From Pseudothermotoga sp. (GTDB lineage Bacteria > Thermotogota > Thermotogae > Thermotogales > DSM-5069): a stretch of DNA of 64,000 nt. Below, piece by piece: positions 49,950-59,409 of this stretch (position 1 is the stretch's first letter; every line of letters begins with the position of its first letter). A model generated the notes under the pieces. That model worked only from the letters and a program-made list of their open reading frames with translations, was not told the DNA's origin and made no database searches. Both the position numbers and the translations under genes were made by a program. Where the stretch lies: NCBI GenBank assembly GCA_025060105.1, contig JANXCS010000005.1, forward strand, positions 62,001-126,000, read 5' to 3'.

Positions 49950-50340
49950 GAATGATCAACAGTTCTTCGTTGATCTTCGCTATGCCCAAGATGAAATTCG
50001 CCCTCGTTCCACCAAGGCCAGTGGGAGGAGGTTCTATTTGCTCATCTGTGAGGGTGAGTACTTCATGTACTTGATCCACTAGAAGGCCCACTTTTTTGTC
50101 TTTCATGTTGACCACGATTATTTTCGCTGAACCGCTGCGACCCGTTTCTGGCATAGAAAACTTCTTCTTCATGTTTATGATTGGTATCACATTTCCACGA
50201 AGGTTCATAACACCTTCAACGTAATCGGCCGATTCAGGCAATCTAACGATCTTTCCAACCTCCACGATGCTGTCTATGTTCATGATATCGAGTGCGAACT
50301 TTTCATTCGCAAGAGCAAAGCTCACCACTTTGAGTTCCAT
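49888..50340 (-). CDS. cheW: chemotaxis coupling protein CheW
   Basis: 150 residues: VVSFALANEKFALDIMNIDSIVEV, GVMNLRGNVIPIINMKKKF, and VGLLVDQVHEVLTL are the standard CheW segments. It links receptors to CheA. It stands 13 bp after the biotin carrier gene and so appears to be the last gene of a decarboxylase operon, an odd place. Confidence 0.93.
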   Translation of the reverse strand: MELKVVSFALANEKFALDIMNIDSIVEVGKIVRLPESADYVEGVMNLRGNVIPIINMKKKFSMPETGRSGSAKIIVVNMKDKKVGLLVDQVHEVLTLTDEQIEPPPTGLGGTRANFILGIAKINEELLIILNAEEILSKEEKIALQSLKV

Positions 50341-50353
50341 ACTTCGCCCCCCT

Positions 50354-50770
50354 TCAACCTATGATGAGCATGGTTTGTTCAGTCTCGACGTTGTCACCTT
50401 CTTTTACCAAAACTTTGAGCACAGTGCCTTCGTGTTCGCTGATGATATCGTTTTCCATCTTCATGGCTTCAAGCACGAGTAATTTTTGCCCACGTTTCAC
50501 TTGTTGACCCTCACTAACATGGACCTTAACGATGAGGCCTGACATTGGGGCCTTGACTTCAACACCGCCAACCTTCGTTGGAGCAGGTTGTTTCGCTTGC
50601 TCTACTTTGACTTGTTCCTCTTTTTTCGGTTGTACTGGTTGAGGTTTCTCAGCAATTTGAGGTTTTTCAACCGCTGGCCGGATCGATTGAACGATCGGTG
50701 AAGACCCCATCTCTTCAACTTCAACGATGTATTCTTTATTGTTTATCACCACCCGGAACTTGCGCGCCAT
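50354..50770 (-). CDS. biotin carboxyl carrier protein of a decarboxylase
   Basis: About 138 residues. The C-terminal biotinyl domain carries VLEAMKMEND with the biotin lysine (about 104); a Pro/Gln/Lys-rich linker (about 35-65) precedes it. The N-terminal 30 residues (FRVVINNKEYIVEVEE) are a typical start. The frame opens at 50803 within oadG, but MARKFRVV at 50770 follows GGAGCGAGAAA. It carries CO2 between the carboxyltransferase and the membrane decarboxylase. Confidence 0.9.
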   Translation of the reverse strand: MARKFRVVINNKEYIVEVEEMGSSPIVQSIRPAVEKPQIAEKPQPVQPKKEEQVKVEQAKQPAPTKVGGVEVKAPMSGLIVKVHVSEGQQVKRGQKLLVLEAMKMENDIISEHEGTVLKVLVKEGDNVETEQTMLIIG

Positions 50771-51102
50771 TTTCTCGCTCCTTTCCATCCACTTTTTCTC
50801 CAACTAGTGTTTCTCTCTTCGAAAGAGAAGGATCTACCTCTCGGTTGTGATGATGGTTGAAGATCTTGAGATGATATGTAAGCCATCACGGCACCAACGA
50901 TGACCGCTTCGAGAGGTTCATCTTGTGTTTTCTCCTCAACTTTAGATGAAACCGTCACTTGTTCTGGTTTAGATTCACCAGCGGAGGTTTTTCCTCGTTT
51001 TGATTTGAAGATCTTTTCCATCGTTAAAAAGACTATGTATAGGATCACAAAGGTGAGAAAAACGGATCCCATACCCACAACGATCACCGTCACGTTCGAC
51101 AC
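50746..51102 (-). CDS. sodium pump decarboxylase gamma subunit (OadG-like)
   Basis: 118 residues with one N-terminal membrane helix (VIVVGMGSVFLTFVILYIVFLTME, about 5-28), a charged linker and a small helical end with VIVGAVMAYIS. This is the OadG/MmdD plan. The GTG start follows GAGGTGATGTT. It overlaps the biotin carrier gene by 25 bp. Its tail (SFSFEERNTSWRKSGWKG) is typical for the group. Confidence 0.85.
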   Translation of the reverse strand: MSNVTVIVVGMGSVFLTFVILYIVFLTMEKIFKSKRGKTSAGESKPEQVTVSSKVEEKTQDEPLEAVIVGAVMAYISSQDLQPSSQPRGRSFSFEERNTSWRKSGWKGARKWRASSGW

Positions 51103-51111
51103 AACATCACC

Positions 51112-52653
51112 TCACAATGGTATGTTATCGTGCTTTTTCTTCGGCAAAGATTGAACTTTGGTACGGCAAATTTCTAATGCCCTAACGATCCATTCTCTAG
51201 TCTTCACTGGTTCTATAACAGCATCTATGTAACCTCGGGCAGCTGCAACATACGGATTTGCAAACGCTTCGCGATATTTTTGTACCAACTCTTTTCTTTT
51301 TTCTTCAGGATTCGGGGCGGTTTCTATCTCTTTTCTGAAAATGATGTTCGCGGCACCTTCTGGTCCCATGACCGCGATTTCTGCAGTCGGCCACGCTGAA
51401 ACAAAATCGGCTCCGAGGTGTTTGCTACCCATTGCGATGTAAGCACCACCGTACGCTTTTCTTGTGATGACGGTGATCTTTGGTACAGTGGCCTCGCTGT
51501 AGGCGAACAAAAGTTTTGCACCGTGTCTTATGATGCCATCGTGTTCTTGCTGTACCCCTGGAAGATACCCGGGCGTATCGACGAAAGTAATGATTGGTAT
51601 GTTGAAGCAATCGAGGAATCTGATGAACCTTGCAGCCTTGTCTGAGGAATCTATATCCAAAGAACCTGCGAGTACTGAAGGTTGGTTCGCTACTATGCCA
51701 ACGCTCATACCTGCTATTCGTGCGAAGCCAACAACGATGTTCCTTGCATAGTTTTTATGCACTTCAAAGAAGCTTCCCTCATCAACGACCAGCTCTATGA
51801 CTCTACGAACGTCGTAACTCTTAGTGGGCTCAACGGGCACAACGGTGTTGATTTCCTCACTCATTGAGAGTGAATAATCTCCAGGGATGTAATCCGGCTC
51901 TTCGAGGTTGTTCTGTGGAATGTACGAAAGTAATTTTTTAACGATTTCAATTGCTTCTTGCTCATTTGAAGCTAGAAAGTGAGCATTACCACTCTTTGAG
52001 TTATGGACGTACGCACCCCCGAGATCTTCTTGACTTATATCTTCACCAGTGACTGCTTTGATGACGTTCGGACCAGTGATGAACATCTTCGCCGTCTTAT
52101 CTATCATCACGACGAAATCCGTTATGGCTGGTGAATAAACAGCACCGCCAGCGCATGGACCAGCTATGAGCGTGATCTGTGGTATAACACCGGAGGCGAG
52201 CGTGTTCCTGTAGAATATTCCTCCATAACCGAAGAGCGAATCAACGCCCTCTTGGATCCTCGCCCCACCGGAATCGTTGATGCCGATCAAAGGGATCCCC
52301 AACTCCATAGCCAGGTCCATCAGTTTCATGATCTTTTTTGCGTGCATTTCACCTAAAGATCCACCCATCACGGTGAAATCTTGGGAGAAAACGGCAACCA
52401 ATCTACCGTTGATTTTCCCGATGCCTGTGACGACACCATCGCACGGCAGTTCTTCCTTATCAAGCCCGAAGGCGGAACTTCTGTGTTTGACGAATTTATC
52501 TATTTCCATGAAAGATCCTTCATCCAACAACAATGAGAGCCTCTCTCTAGCAGTTAGTTTACCCTGAGCGTGTTGCTTATCTATCTTGTCTTGTCCTCCA
52601 CCGAGTTCGATCCTTTGCTCCATTTCCCTAAGCTTTTTGATCAGCTCTTCCAT
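51112..52653 (-). CDS. mmdA: methylmalonyl-CoA decarboxylase / acyl-CoA carboxyltransferase alpha subunit
   Basis: 513 residues, two crotonase-like carboxyltransferase halves. Landmarks: [21 protein letters not shown], the first oxyanion region [12 protein letters not shown] (about 120) and the second region [21 protein letters not shown] with later [16 protein letters not shown]. It moves the carboxyl from methylmalonyl-CoA (or propionyl-CoA in reverse) to biotin. Gamma and biotin-carrier genes follow, and the epimerase precedes it. The membrane beta subunit is absent from the cluster. Confidence 0.92.
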   Translation of the reverse strand: MEELIKKLREMEQRIELGGGQDKIDKQHAQGKLTARERLSLLLDEGSFMEIDKFVKHRSSAFGLDKEELPCDGVVTGIGKINGRLVAVFSQDFTVMGGSLGEMHAKKIMKLMDLAMELGIPLIGINDSGGARIQEGVDSLFGYGGIFYRNTLASGVIPQITLIAGPCAGGAVYSPAITDFVVMIDKTAKMFITGPNVIKAVTGEDISQEDLGGAYVHNSKSGNAHFLASNEQEAIEIVKKLLSYIPQNNLEEPDYIPGDYSLSMSEEINTVVPVEPTKSYDVRRVIELVVDEGSFFEVHKNYARNIVVGFARIAGMSVGIVANQPSVLAGSLDIDSSDKAARFIRFLDCFNIPIITFVDTPGYLPGVQQEHDGIIRHGAKLLFAYSEATVPKITVITRKAYGGAYIAMGSKHLGADFVSAWPTAEIAVMGPEGAANIIFRKEIETAPNPEEKRKELVQKYREAFANPYVAAARGYIDAVIEPVKTREWIVRALEICRTKVQSLPKKKHDNIPL

Positions 52654-52665
52654 GCGTACGCCCCC

Positions 52666-53073
52666 TCAATGGTGACCTTCCACAAGCTCAACGAGCACAC
52701 CACCGACCGATTTTGGATGAAAAAACAACACTCGTGTACCACCAGCACCTGGTCTTGGTGCATCCGAAAGTGGTTGAAAGCCAAGCTTTTTTGCTAGTTC
52801 TACCGCTTCGTCTATTCCTTCCACGTTGAACGCCACATGGTGTATACCTTCGCCTTTCGCTTCAAGGAACTTACTGATCTCCGACTGTTCATTCATAGGT
52901 TCGAGCAATTCGACCTTACTTTCCCCAACCTTTATCATGTGGACACGTATCCCTCTTTCCTTGATTTCTTCCGTGTGCACATCTTTGAGACCTAAAAAAT
53001 CAGTATAGAATTTTAAGCGCTCTGCTGCGTTCTTTACCGCGATGCCTATGTGGTCTATCTTCTGAACGTGCAT
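52666..53073 (-). CDS. mce: methylmalonyl-CoA epimerase
   Basis: 135 residues of the vicinal oxygen chelate fold. Metal ligands sit in KIDHIGIAVKN, KVELLEPMNE, GIHHVAFNV and GVLVELVEG. It interconverts the (R) and (S) forms of methylmalonyl-CoA. GGAGGGAGC precedes the ATG, and mmdA begins 12 bp later. Confidence 0.93.
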   Translation of the reverse strand: MHVQKIDHIGIAVKNAAERLKFYTDFLGLKDVHTEEIKERGIRVHMIKVGESKVELLEPMNEQSEISKFLEAKGEGIHHVAFNVEGIDEAVELAKKLGFQPLSDAPRPGAGGTRVLFFHPKSVGGVLVELVEGHH

Positions 53074-53097
53074 TTGGCTCCCTCCTTTGAATGCTCA

Positions 53098-53115
53098 ATG
53101 GGGCGAGAGCCCCAT
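53098..53115 (-). terminator. hairpin between fmdB-like gene and mce
   Basis: ATGGGGC (53098-53104) and GCCCCAT (53109-53115) form a 7-bp perfect stem with a 4-base loop, right after the stop codon of the zinc-ribbon gene on the minus strand. No T-run follows, so it is a partial terminator or an RNA stability element rather than a strong terminator. Confidence 0.4.
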
Positions 53116-53330
53116 CAAGCAGCTTCTTCACTCTTTTCTTCTTTCTTTGTCTCACTCTTTCGATTGTCAGTAATGTAGAAGCCGCTACCCTTGAACACCA
53201 CTGCAACTTTACTGACGGTACGTTTCATACCGGAACCACAGTCACACAGCACCGTTGGATCTTCATTCATTCCATGGAATATTCTCTTTTCAGAACCGCA
53301 CTTTTCACAAACATATCTGTAGAAGGGCAT
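53115..53330 (-). CDS. FmdB-family zinc ribbon protein
   Basis: 71 residues. A short zinc ribbon (YRYVCEKCGSEK then CDCGSGMKRTVSK) with KGSGFYITD and a charged tail rich in Lys and Glu. Such regulators or chaperones are often seen next to amidase or acyl-CoA genes; the function is not known. GGAGGTGG precedes the ATG. Confidence 0.85.
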   Translation of the reverse strand: MPFYRYVCEKCGSEKRIFHGMNEDPTVLCDCGSGMKRTVSKVAVVFKGSGFYITDNRKSETKKEEKSEEAA

Positions 53331-53415
53331 CTGGGACCACCTCCTGTTCCTACTCTTTTTGTGTCTCCGTATTTATTATGTTACCCAACCAGTTTTGCCG
53401 AATAGTTAATATTTC

Positions 53416-53859
53416 CTAAATGAGTATCAAACCAAACTCGGCGTAAGCTTTCGCGAGACAGAGCATTTGACCCCAGCCGTATGCACACCCAAGAGCTATG
53501 GAAAACTCCTTTTCACCGTTCACCAAGACGGTGTCCTCTATTTTTAACCAGGTCCCATCGTTTCCGTCCGGGGTGAAGGTCATCTTTGCTCTCGATCTGA
53601 AACCATCTTCATACTCGTACCACCAGAACTCGAAAACCTTGAGAGGTTCTATGAAGATCACCACCCCGCGATCTTCAACGATCTCTCCAGCTGTGATGCG
53701 TTTCCAACGTAACACCATCTTGCCTCCTTCGACGAGCTCGATGGTCATACCGTCGGTGAACCATGGATCCCATCCGTTGGGATTGACCAAGATCTGCCAC
53801 AATTTTTCGACAGGAACTTTGAAATGCTCAACGAACTGCATTCTTACTGGCTGAAGCAT
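53416..53859 (-). CDS. SRPBCC (START/AHSA1-like) domain protein
   Basis: About 147 residues. The fold is suggested by FVEHFKVPVEKLWQILVNPNGWDPWFTDGMTIEL, VIFIEPLKVFEFWWYE and KMTFTPDGNDGTWLKIED, ending in a long helix. Family members bind hydrophobic ligands. The open frame extends to 54174, but that part is antisense to a membrane protein gene and has no family-like features; the ATG at 53859 (after GGTGTTCAC) is the likely start. Confidence 0.8.
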   Translation of the reverse strand: MLQPVRMQFVEHFKVPVEKLWQILVNPNGWDPWFTDGMTIELVEGGKMVLRWKRITAGEIVEDRGVVIFIEPLKVFEFWWYEYEDGFRSRAKMTFTPDGNDGTWLKIEDTVLVNGEKEFSIALGCAYGWGQMLCLAKAYAEFGLILI

Positions 53860-53983
53860 TGTGAACACCAAACCAATTTTACAACATCTTCTCTTCAATG
53901 TGAGAAACCATTTTTTGCAATGTTTCAACGTTCCGGGACAAACATTCACCCAGGCTTGGTAAAATAAACGAGAGGTGAGAAAT

Positions 53984-54706
53984 GTGAATCTGCAAGTTCT
54001 CAAACTCCACACGGTTCTGGAACTTTGGTATGTTGTGATACCAATCTGTATTTTCATCGTGTTCGCTGCAAAGTATCTAGAGAACATCCTCATGCCTCTG
54101 TTGGGTTTTTTGCTTGGTACTTTCTTCGCTGCGCCATTCTTCATCGAATGGATGGGAAAAGTTGAGTTTTTCAAAGAGTTACAGGAAAAGTTACTCCAAA
54201 GCTCGACAGCGCAGTTGATCTTCGCCTTGATAGTGGGTGTCTTATGCGGAGCGGTGCTGTACGGTATCTACAAGCTTTTCGTTTTCCTCGCAGGTTTCTC
54301 TGTAGCTGGCGCACTTGGTTACTACGCTGTTCGTTTGATCGTTCAAGGGAAAGACTTAGGCACAGTGGGTCAGTTCGATCTGAACTTTCTAGTTCCAATT
54401 GGTTGTGGTATTCTGCTGGGAACGATCTGCGGATTGATCGCTGCAAGAAACAGTAGTAAGGTTCTTGCACTGATTTCTATGATCGTTGCGAGTGGTCTTT
54501 TGGCATTCTCCATTGTTGGTTGGGTTTATGTATGGATCAATAGAAGCCCGGTGGATCAAGTCCTCAAGATCTTCGAAGATCGCTTGTTGGTTTTTTCTTT
54601 AACGATCCTTTGGCTAGTCGTGCTGGGTCTTGCGATCAGTTTCAACTTCAGAAGGAGGGTCAAGCAGACCCTCTCATCGAACAAGAGCGGCAGAATCAAT
54701 CAGTGA
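53984..54706 (+). CDS. multi-helix membrane protein (DUF4203-like)
   Basis: About 240 residues with six or seven membrane helices. Glycine-rich helices such as LLGFLLGTFFAAPFF and LIVGVLCGAVLYGIYKLFVFLAGFSVAGALG recall DUF4203/TMEM198-type proteins. No catalytic signature is seen. A GTG at 53975 is in frame, but GAGAGGTGAG makes it part of the ribosome binding site, so GTG 53984 is preferred. A 7-bp hairpin GAGGGTC/GACCCTC lies inside its 3' end (54655-54673). It overlaps the convergent thioredoxin-like gene by 11 bp. Confidence 0.6.
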   Translation: MNLQVLKLHTVLELWYVVIPICIFIVFAAKYLENILMPLLGFLLGTFFAAPFFIEWMGKVEFFKELQEKLLQSSTAQLIFALIVGVLCGAVLYGIYKLFVFLAGFSVAGALGYYAVRLIVQGKDLGTVGQFDLNFLVPIGCGILLGTICGLIAARNSSKVLALISMIVASGLLAFSIVGWVYVWINRSPVDQVLKIFEDRLLVFSLTILWLVVLGLAISFNFRRRVKQTLSSNKSGRINQ

Positions 54707-55361
54707 TCAAGAGCACGCGATAAACACCACGATCGATGAGTTTAAGCGCTATTTGTTCACTTTCAGTGATATGCACTTTGAAAATGTCTGGCTTTTCAGG
54801 AACATGATCGACGAGCAATGAATTCGGATCATTACTCAATACGAAATCTGCATCCTGTCTCGTCACCTTCAGAAGCTTTTTCTCACCGGTAAAATCGTCT
54901 TTCTTCTTTGTGTACTGAGAGAAATCTTCTTTGATTTCTTGATAAACGTATCTCAGAACTTGTGCGAAGGTGCTCGCTGGTGCGTATCCTGGAAGATACA
55001 CCAAGGGGCTCGCTTCACTGCTGAAGAACCACGTGGTTGGTACACCACTTATTCTGAAGTAATCGAACAGTTGTGCGTAAGATTTCTTTTCACCGAAAGC
55101 ACTCGTGACTTTCTTCGTATCGTACATAGCTTCAACGAAGATGTAATTCGCCATGATGAGCTGTTTGACAGTTTTATCGGTGAGAGTTTCGTTTTTTAGC
55201 TTCACACAGTAAGGACACGTTTGTGTTGTAAAAACGATGGCGAGTTTTTTCTGCTCGATCCTTGCAAGTTTCACTGCTACGTCTACATCGTTCAATAAAA
55301 CACTTTGTGCGAAACTCAGTGTAACGAACCCGATGAGCATGATCAAAAACAATCTCTTCAT
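54696..55361 (-). CDS. exported thioredoxin-like protein
   Basis: 221 residues: signal peptide (about 1-18), then a thioredoxin fold with CPYC near 48, FVEAMYD and the cis-proline in SGVPTTWFF (about 105). The C-terminal 70 residues are not thioredoxin-like. It is related to SoxW/thioredoxin_7 proteins. It follows ccdA by 13 bp, so CcdA is the likely source of electrons for its disulfide. Confidence 0.85.
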   Translation of the reverse strand: MKRLFLIMLIGFVTLSFAQSVLLNDVDVAVKLARIEQKKLAIVFTTQTCPYCVKLKNETLTDKTVKQLIMANYIFVEAMYDTKKVTSAFGEKKSYAQLFDYFRISGVPTTWFFSSEASPLVYLPGYAPASTFAQVLRYVYQEIKEDFSQYTKKKDDFTGEKKLLKVTRQDADFVLSNDPNSLLVDHVPEKPDIFKVHITESEQIALKLIDRGVYRVLLITD

Positions 55362-55374
55362 TTAACCACTCCTC

Positions 55375-56025
55375 TCAAACGAAAACTTTTCCAACGATTA
55401 TTAAAAATCCCACAATGAAAAGCAAGGCGGATGTTCCATATTTTAGGACCTTCTCCCAAGTTGGTGTTTTAAAACTGACTTTGGTGAACAGCTTTGAGAC
55501 AACGCCTCCCATCGTCAAAAAAGGTACAGAGATACCGAGAGAGTATACAAACAAAAGCGTTGCACCTTTCAGAGTACTACCCTTGGTCGCGGCGATGGCT
55601 AGGATCGATGCGAGCACAGGGCTTGCACATGGAATCCACACGAGTCCCACCCCAAAGCCTATACCAATCCCAGAAAGGATACCGCCGAGTTTGAATTTGG
55701 TGAGTTTCACAGATTTTGGTTTGAAGAGCTGGATCTGAAACAAAAATAAGATTGCCATAGCTATGATGATGGAACCTGAAATGTAACGGAGTAAGTTTTT
55801 GTCTAGAAAACCTCCAAACATACCAGAGATCGCTCCGAGCACAGAAAAGGTGATGGAAAGTCCTATGAAGAATCCAACAATCCTTAGGAAGGCTCGTACA
55901 CCTTTTTCGTACAACAGCAATGCGATGAATGATGGTAATAAAGGTAAAGCACAAGGGCTGAGAAAAGAAATAACTCCGTGTAAAAGTGCGGTGAGAAAAT
56001 CCACGTTGGTTATCGTGATGGCCAT
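55375..56025 (-). CDS. ccdA: CcdA/DsbD-type transmembrane electron carrier
   Basis: 216 residues, six membrane helices. The two redox cysteines appear in FLSPCALPLLPS (about 24) and VWIPCASPVLAS (about 130). It passes electrons from cytoplasmic thioredoxin to extracytoplasmic proteins. No cytochrome c genes are nearby, so the purpose is likely disulfide reduction by the thioredoxin-like partner. Confidence 0.9.
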   Translation of the reverse strand: MAITITNVDFLTALLHGVISFLSPCALPLLPSFIALLLYEKGVRAFLRIVGFFIGLSITFSVLGAISGMFGGFLDKNLLRYISGSIIIAMAILFLFQIQLFKPKSVKLTKFKLGGILSGIGIGFGVGLVWIPCASPVLASILAIAATKGSTLKGATLLFVYSLGISVPFLTMGGVVSKLFTKVSFKTPTWEKVLKYGTSALLFIVGFLIIVGKVFV

Positions 56026-56156
56026 CGGAAAATCCCTCCAATAATTCTGACTTATTTGATCGGAAATTATTATACCACAACAGTTGATCCTCTGTGTAGG
56101 TTCAGCTGTTGTAAAATTCGAATTGAACGGTTGAAAACTACTTACGGAGGGTTATT

Positions 56157-58187
56157 ATGAAAAAGACGTTGATTTCGTGTTTGCTGTTGGTTATAGTGTT
56201 GTGCTTCTGTGAACAGGTCAAATTCGTCAGCGGAGATTTTTATCCACCCTTCATTTACAGAAATGAGCGTGGAGAAGCTGTGGGCATCTCGATCGAAATT
56301 TTAAAGGCAATTGAAAAAGTTTCCGATCTGCGATTCAACGTTGAACTGATGCCCTTCTCAAAGGCATTAGAACTCGTCAAAAACGGTGAAGCAGATATGA
56401 TCAATCTCATCTTCAGAACGCCCGAGCGGGAAAAGTTGTTTCTCTTCTCCAAACCTGTTCTACAAGTTCAAAGTCTAGTTTGGTTCAGAAAGGATCTGAA
56501 CTTGAAAGATTTCAAAGATCTGACAGCCCACATCGTGGGAGTGATCGAGGGAGATGCGAACGAGCAGTTGTTGAGATCGAAGAATCCGAACACAGTTTTC
56601 AAACGCTTCACTGATTTTGAACAACTCATCCAAGCTGTTAAAGAAAGACAAATCGATGTGTTCATCATGGAAGATCTCACAGCCGGTTATTATCTAGTCA
56701 AGCACGATCTGTATCATCTGTTCGATAGATTGCCCCCCATCTCTTCACAGTGGACTCATTTTGCGTTTTCATCCAACAGGTCGGATCTGATGGAAAAAGT
56801 GAACGGTGCATTGGAGCGATTGTCCAAAAGTGAGTTTCAGAGGATCGTTGAACTTTTCATCAAACCAAGGTTCATTTTTCCAAGGTGGCTCTTTCACATT
56901 TTGTTGTACGGTGGGATAGGCGTTTTTTTAGCCGTCTTCATCCTCACTCTCATCAACAAACGCTTGGCGTATCTGGTGGCTCAGCGCACGCAAGAGATCA
57001 GGAAAAAGAATGAAGAATTGCAGACAGCTTACGAAGAACTCGATGCTTTCAATCAGCAACTCAGAGCCACCAACGAAGAACTCGAAGCGATGAATCAAGA
57101 ACTGATGAATCTCAACAAAAGACTCGAAGATAAAACGCTTGAAGCTGAGAAATTTCATAGTGCCTTTCAAACCGTTCTCGATGTTGCGAACAAGATCACT
57201 TTCGAAACCATTCAAGAGAAAGATTTTTTGATAACGTTGCTTAGAGTGTTCAAGTATTATTTGCCAGAACCTGCTTGTGTTGGCGTTGCGCTGAGATCGA
57301 GTGAAGCAGGTAAAACGTTGTTCAGCCTGCTCAAAGGTGAAAAGAGCATTATCGACAGGGTGGAGAAAATCTATGACTTCGATTCTGAAGAAAGTTTCAA
57401 CGAAGTTTTAAAAACCGCACAGCAACTCTGCGGAGAAGATCTGAACACTGAAGTTAAGTTTTTACCCATAAAGTCTCAGGAAGTCCCTCATGGGGTGTTT
57501 TTCTTTGCGTGTGAACAGATCAATAGGTATCAGGAAGAGTACCTCAAAAAGTTCGCTGTGCTCATAGCCACACTTCTTTCTTTGAGGAGTTATGTTAGAG
57601 AGCAAGGCATCTTTCAAAGAAGACTTCTGGGAGTAGTCGTCAAAGCGCTCGAATACTACGATTATTACACTAGGGGTCATTCGGAGAACGTGGCTCGTTA
57701 TGCGAGTTTGTTGGCAGAAAAGTTGAGTCTCGATAAAGCTTCGATCAGGCGTGTTTTCTGGGCGGGAATGGTTCATGATGTCGGAAAGATCTTCGTTCCA
57801 CAGCACATACTGAACAAAAACGGTTTTCTTACGGCCGAGGAATACGAATTTGTAAAAATACATCCAGTGAAGAGTTTCGAACTGCTCGTCGAGGCAGGGC
57901 TCGAGGAGATAGCCAGGATCACCAAACATCATCACGAGCGCTTCGATGGAAAGGGTTATCCAGATGGTTTGCGCGCCGAGGATATACCGTTCGAATCGAG
58001 ATTGCTCTGCCTTGTTGATGCTTTCGATGCTATGACTACCGACAGGCCTTACAAGAAGGGTTTAAACTTGGAAGAAGCTATAGTTGAGATCGAGCGTTGT
58101 AGTGGTTCACAATTCGATCCGCAACTGGCAAAAGTTTTCACAGACATGCTCAAAGAGAAGCCTGAATTGTTCACAAAAAGAGGGTGA
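56157..58187 (+). CDS. periplasmic solute-binding sensor with HD-GYP domain
   Basis: 676 residues. Signal peptide, SBP_bac_3 domain (about 20-240; [36 protein letters not shown]), one membrane helix (about 245-267), a coiled coil (about 275-335), a GAF-like region (about 345-480) and a C-terminal HD-GYP domain with HDVGKI (about 543) and [13 protein letters not shown] (about 595). HD-GYP enzymes break down cyclic di-GMP. The architecture implies that an amino acid or similar solute outside controls c-di-GMP inside. All key HD-GYP residues are present, and there is no GGDEF domain. ACGGAGGG precedes the ATG. Confidence 0.9.
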   Translation: MKKTLISCLLLVIVLCFCEQVKFVSGDFYPPFIYRNERGEAVGISIEILKAIEKVSDLRFNVELMPFSKALELVKNGEADMINLIFRTPEREKLFLFSKPVLQVQSLVWFRKDLNLKDFKDLTAHIVGVIEGDANEQLLRSKNPNTVFKRFTDFEQLIQAVKERQIDVFIMEDLTAGYYLVKHDLYHLFDRLPPISSQWTHFAFSSNRSDLMEKVNGALERLSKSEFQRIVELFIKPRFIFPRWLFHILLYGGIGVFLAVFILTLINKRLAYLVAQRTQEIRKKNEELQTAYEELDAFNQQLRATNEELEAMNQELMNLNKRLEDKTLEAEKFHSAFQTVLDVANKITFETIQEKDFLITLLRVFKYYLPEPACVGVALRSSEAGKTLFSLLKGEKSIIDRVEKIYDFDSEESFNEVLKTAQQLCGEDLNTEVKFLPIKSQEVPHGVFFFACEQINRYQEEYLKKFAVLIATLLSLRSYVREQGIFQRRLLGVVVKALEYYDYYTRGHSENVARYASLLAEKLSLDKASIRRVFWAGMVHDVGKIFVPQHILNKNGFLTAEEYEFVKIHPVKSFELLVEAGLEEIARITKHHHERFDGKGYPDGLRAEDIPFESRLLCLVDAFDAMTTDRPYKKGLNLEEAIVEIERCSGSQFDPQLAKVFTDMLKEKPELFTKRG

Positions 58188-58192
58188 TTTTT

Positions 58193-58582
58193 GTGAAAGC
58201 TATGTTGAGAGTTAGAATGAGTGAACACGATGCTCATTACGCTGGTGGACTGGTCGATGGTGCACGCATTCTCCAGCTCATTGGGGACGCTGCGACAGAA
58301 CTTCTGATAAGGCACGATGGGGATGAAGGATTACTCAGAGCGTATGAAACTGTGGAGTTTCTCAAACCTGTCTTCGCTGGAGACTTTTTGGAAGTGTACG
58401 GTGAGATAGTAGAAGTTGGTAATACCTCTAGGAAGATGAAGTTCGAAGTTTACAAAGTGATCACGAACGCTCGAATTGCAGAACAACCTTCTGCGTGCGA
58501 CGTACTCGATCCACCACAGTTGGTGGCACGTGCCAGTGCTGTTTGTGTTGTTCCTAAGGAAAGACAGAGGAGGTCCAGATGA
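58193..58582 (+). CDS. kal: 3-aminobutyryl-CoA ammonia-lyase
   Basis: About 129 residues, hot-dog fold. [30 protein letters not shown] and [23 protein letters not shown] closely match the Kal enzyme of lysine fermentation (from memory of the Clostridium and Fusobacterium proteins). It removes ammonia from 3-aminobutyryl-CoA to give crotonyl-CoA. A GTG at 58184 is in frame but belongs to AGGGTGAT; the GTG at 58193 is preferred. It overlaps kce by 4 bp. Confidence 0.88.
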   Translation: MKAMLRVRMSEHDAHYAGGLVDGARILQLIGDAATELLIRHDGDEGLLRAYETVEFLKPVFAGDFLEVYGEIVEVGNTSRKMKFEVYKVITNARIAEQPSACDVLDPPQLVARASAVCVVPKERQRRSR

Positions 58583-59409
58583 TGGATAAGTTAATCATAA
58601 CGGTTGCGGTGTGTGGGGCGGAAGTGACTAGGAACGATACACCTTATATCCCAATCACCCCAGAAGAGATAGCTCAGCAGACGTATGAATCTTACCTTGC
58701 TGGCGCTTCGATCGTGCACCTGCACGTGAGGGATGAGAATGGTAATCCCACTCAAGATCCTAGAATATTCAAAAAAACTGTAAGTTTGATCAGAGAGAAA
58801 TGTCCGGATATGATCATCCAAGTTTCCACGGGTGGGGCAGTTTGGATGACACCTGAGGAGAGACTGCAATCGCTCGAAGCCGATCCAGACATGGCAACTT
58901 TGACCACGGGAACCGTGAACTTCGGAAACGATGTATTTTTCAACAGTATGCCAATGATAGAGAAATTCGCATCGATCATGAAAGAAAAGGGTATCATGCC
59001 TGAGTTTGAATGTTTCGATGTGGGGCACATAAACAACGCAATGACTTTGGTGAAGAAAGGACTCGTGCAGGGCCATCTTCATTTTGATTTCGTCATGGGA
59101 GTGCCGGGTGGTATAGCGGCGAACGCGAGGAACCTCGTTACGATGGTGGATAGCATTCCTCCAGGTTCAACGTGGTCTGTGGCAGGTGTAGGTAGACACG
59201 AATTCAGCATGGCCGTGATGGCCATCGTGATGGGTGGTCACGTGAGAGTGGGATTAGAGGATAACATATACATCGAAAAGGGGGTGCTTGCAAAATCCAA
59301 TGCCGAGCTCGTTGAAAAAGTGGTGAGATTGGCTAAAGAATTGGGCAGGCCGATTGCCACGGCCAAAGAGGCCAGACAAATTTTGCGTTTGGAGGAGAGA
59401 AACAGATGA
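58579..59409 (+). CDS. kce: 3-keto-5-aminohexanoate cleavage enzyme (BKACE family)
   Basis: 276 residues of the DUF849/BKACE TIM-barrel family. Zn2+ ligands lie in IVHLHVRD (about 47-49) and CFDVGH (with a later HLHFDFVMG), and [19 protein letters not shown] matches the substrate-binding strand. It cleaves 3-keto-5-aminohexanoate with acetyl-CoA to give 3-aminobutyryl-CoA and acetoacetate, the substrate for Kal next door. AGGAGGTCC precedes the ATG. It overlaps guaA by 4 bp. Confidence 0.9.
   Translation: MMDKLIITVAVCGAEVTRNDTPYIPITPEEIAQQTYESYLAGASIVHLHVRDENGNPTQDPRIFKKTVSLIREKCPDMIIQVSTGGAVWMTPEERLQSLEADPDMATLTTGTVNFGNDVFFNSMPMIEKFASIMKEKGIMPEFECFDVGHINNAMTLVKKGLVQGHLHFDFVMGVPGGIAANARNLVTMVDSIPPGSTWSVAGVGRHEFSMAVMAIVMGGHVRVGLEDNIYIEKGVLAKSNAELVEKVVRLAKELGRPIATAKEARQILRLEERNR

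Noticed and set aside
53860-54174. N-terminal 105-residue extension of the SRPBCC protein
   Set aside because: The extension is antisense to a membrane protein gene, is basic and patternless, and the normal domain start lies at 53859.
54655-54673. GAGGGTC-AAGCA-GACCCTC hairpin as a terminator
   Set aside because: It lies inside the coding region before the stop codon, and no T-run follows on either strand.
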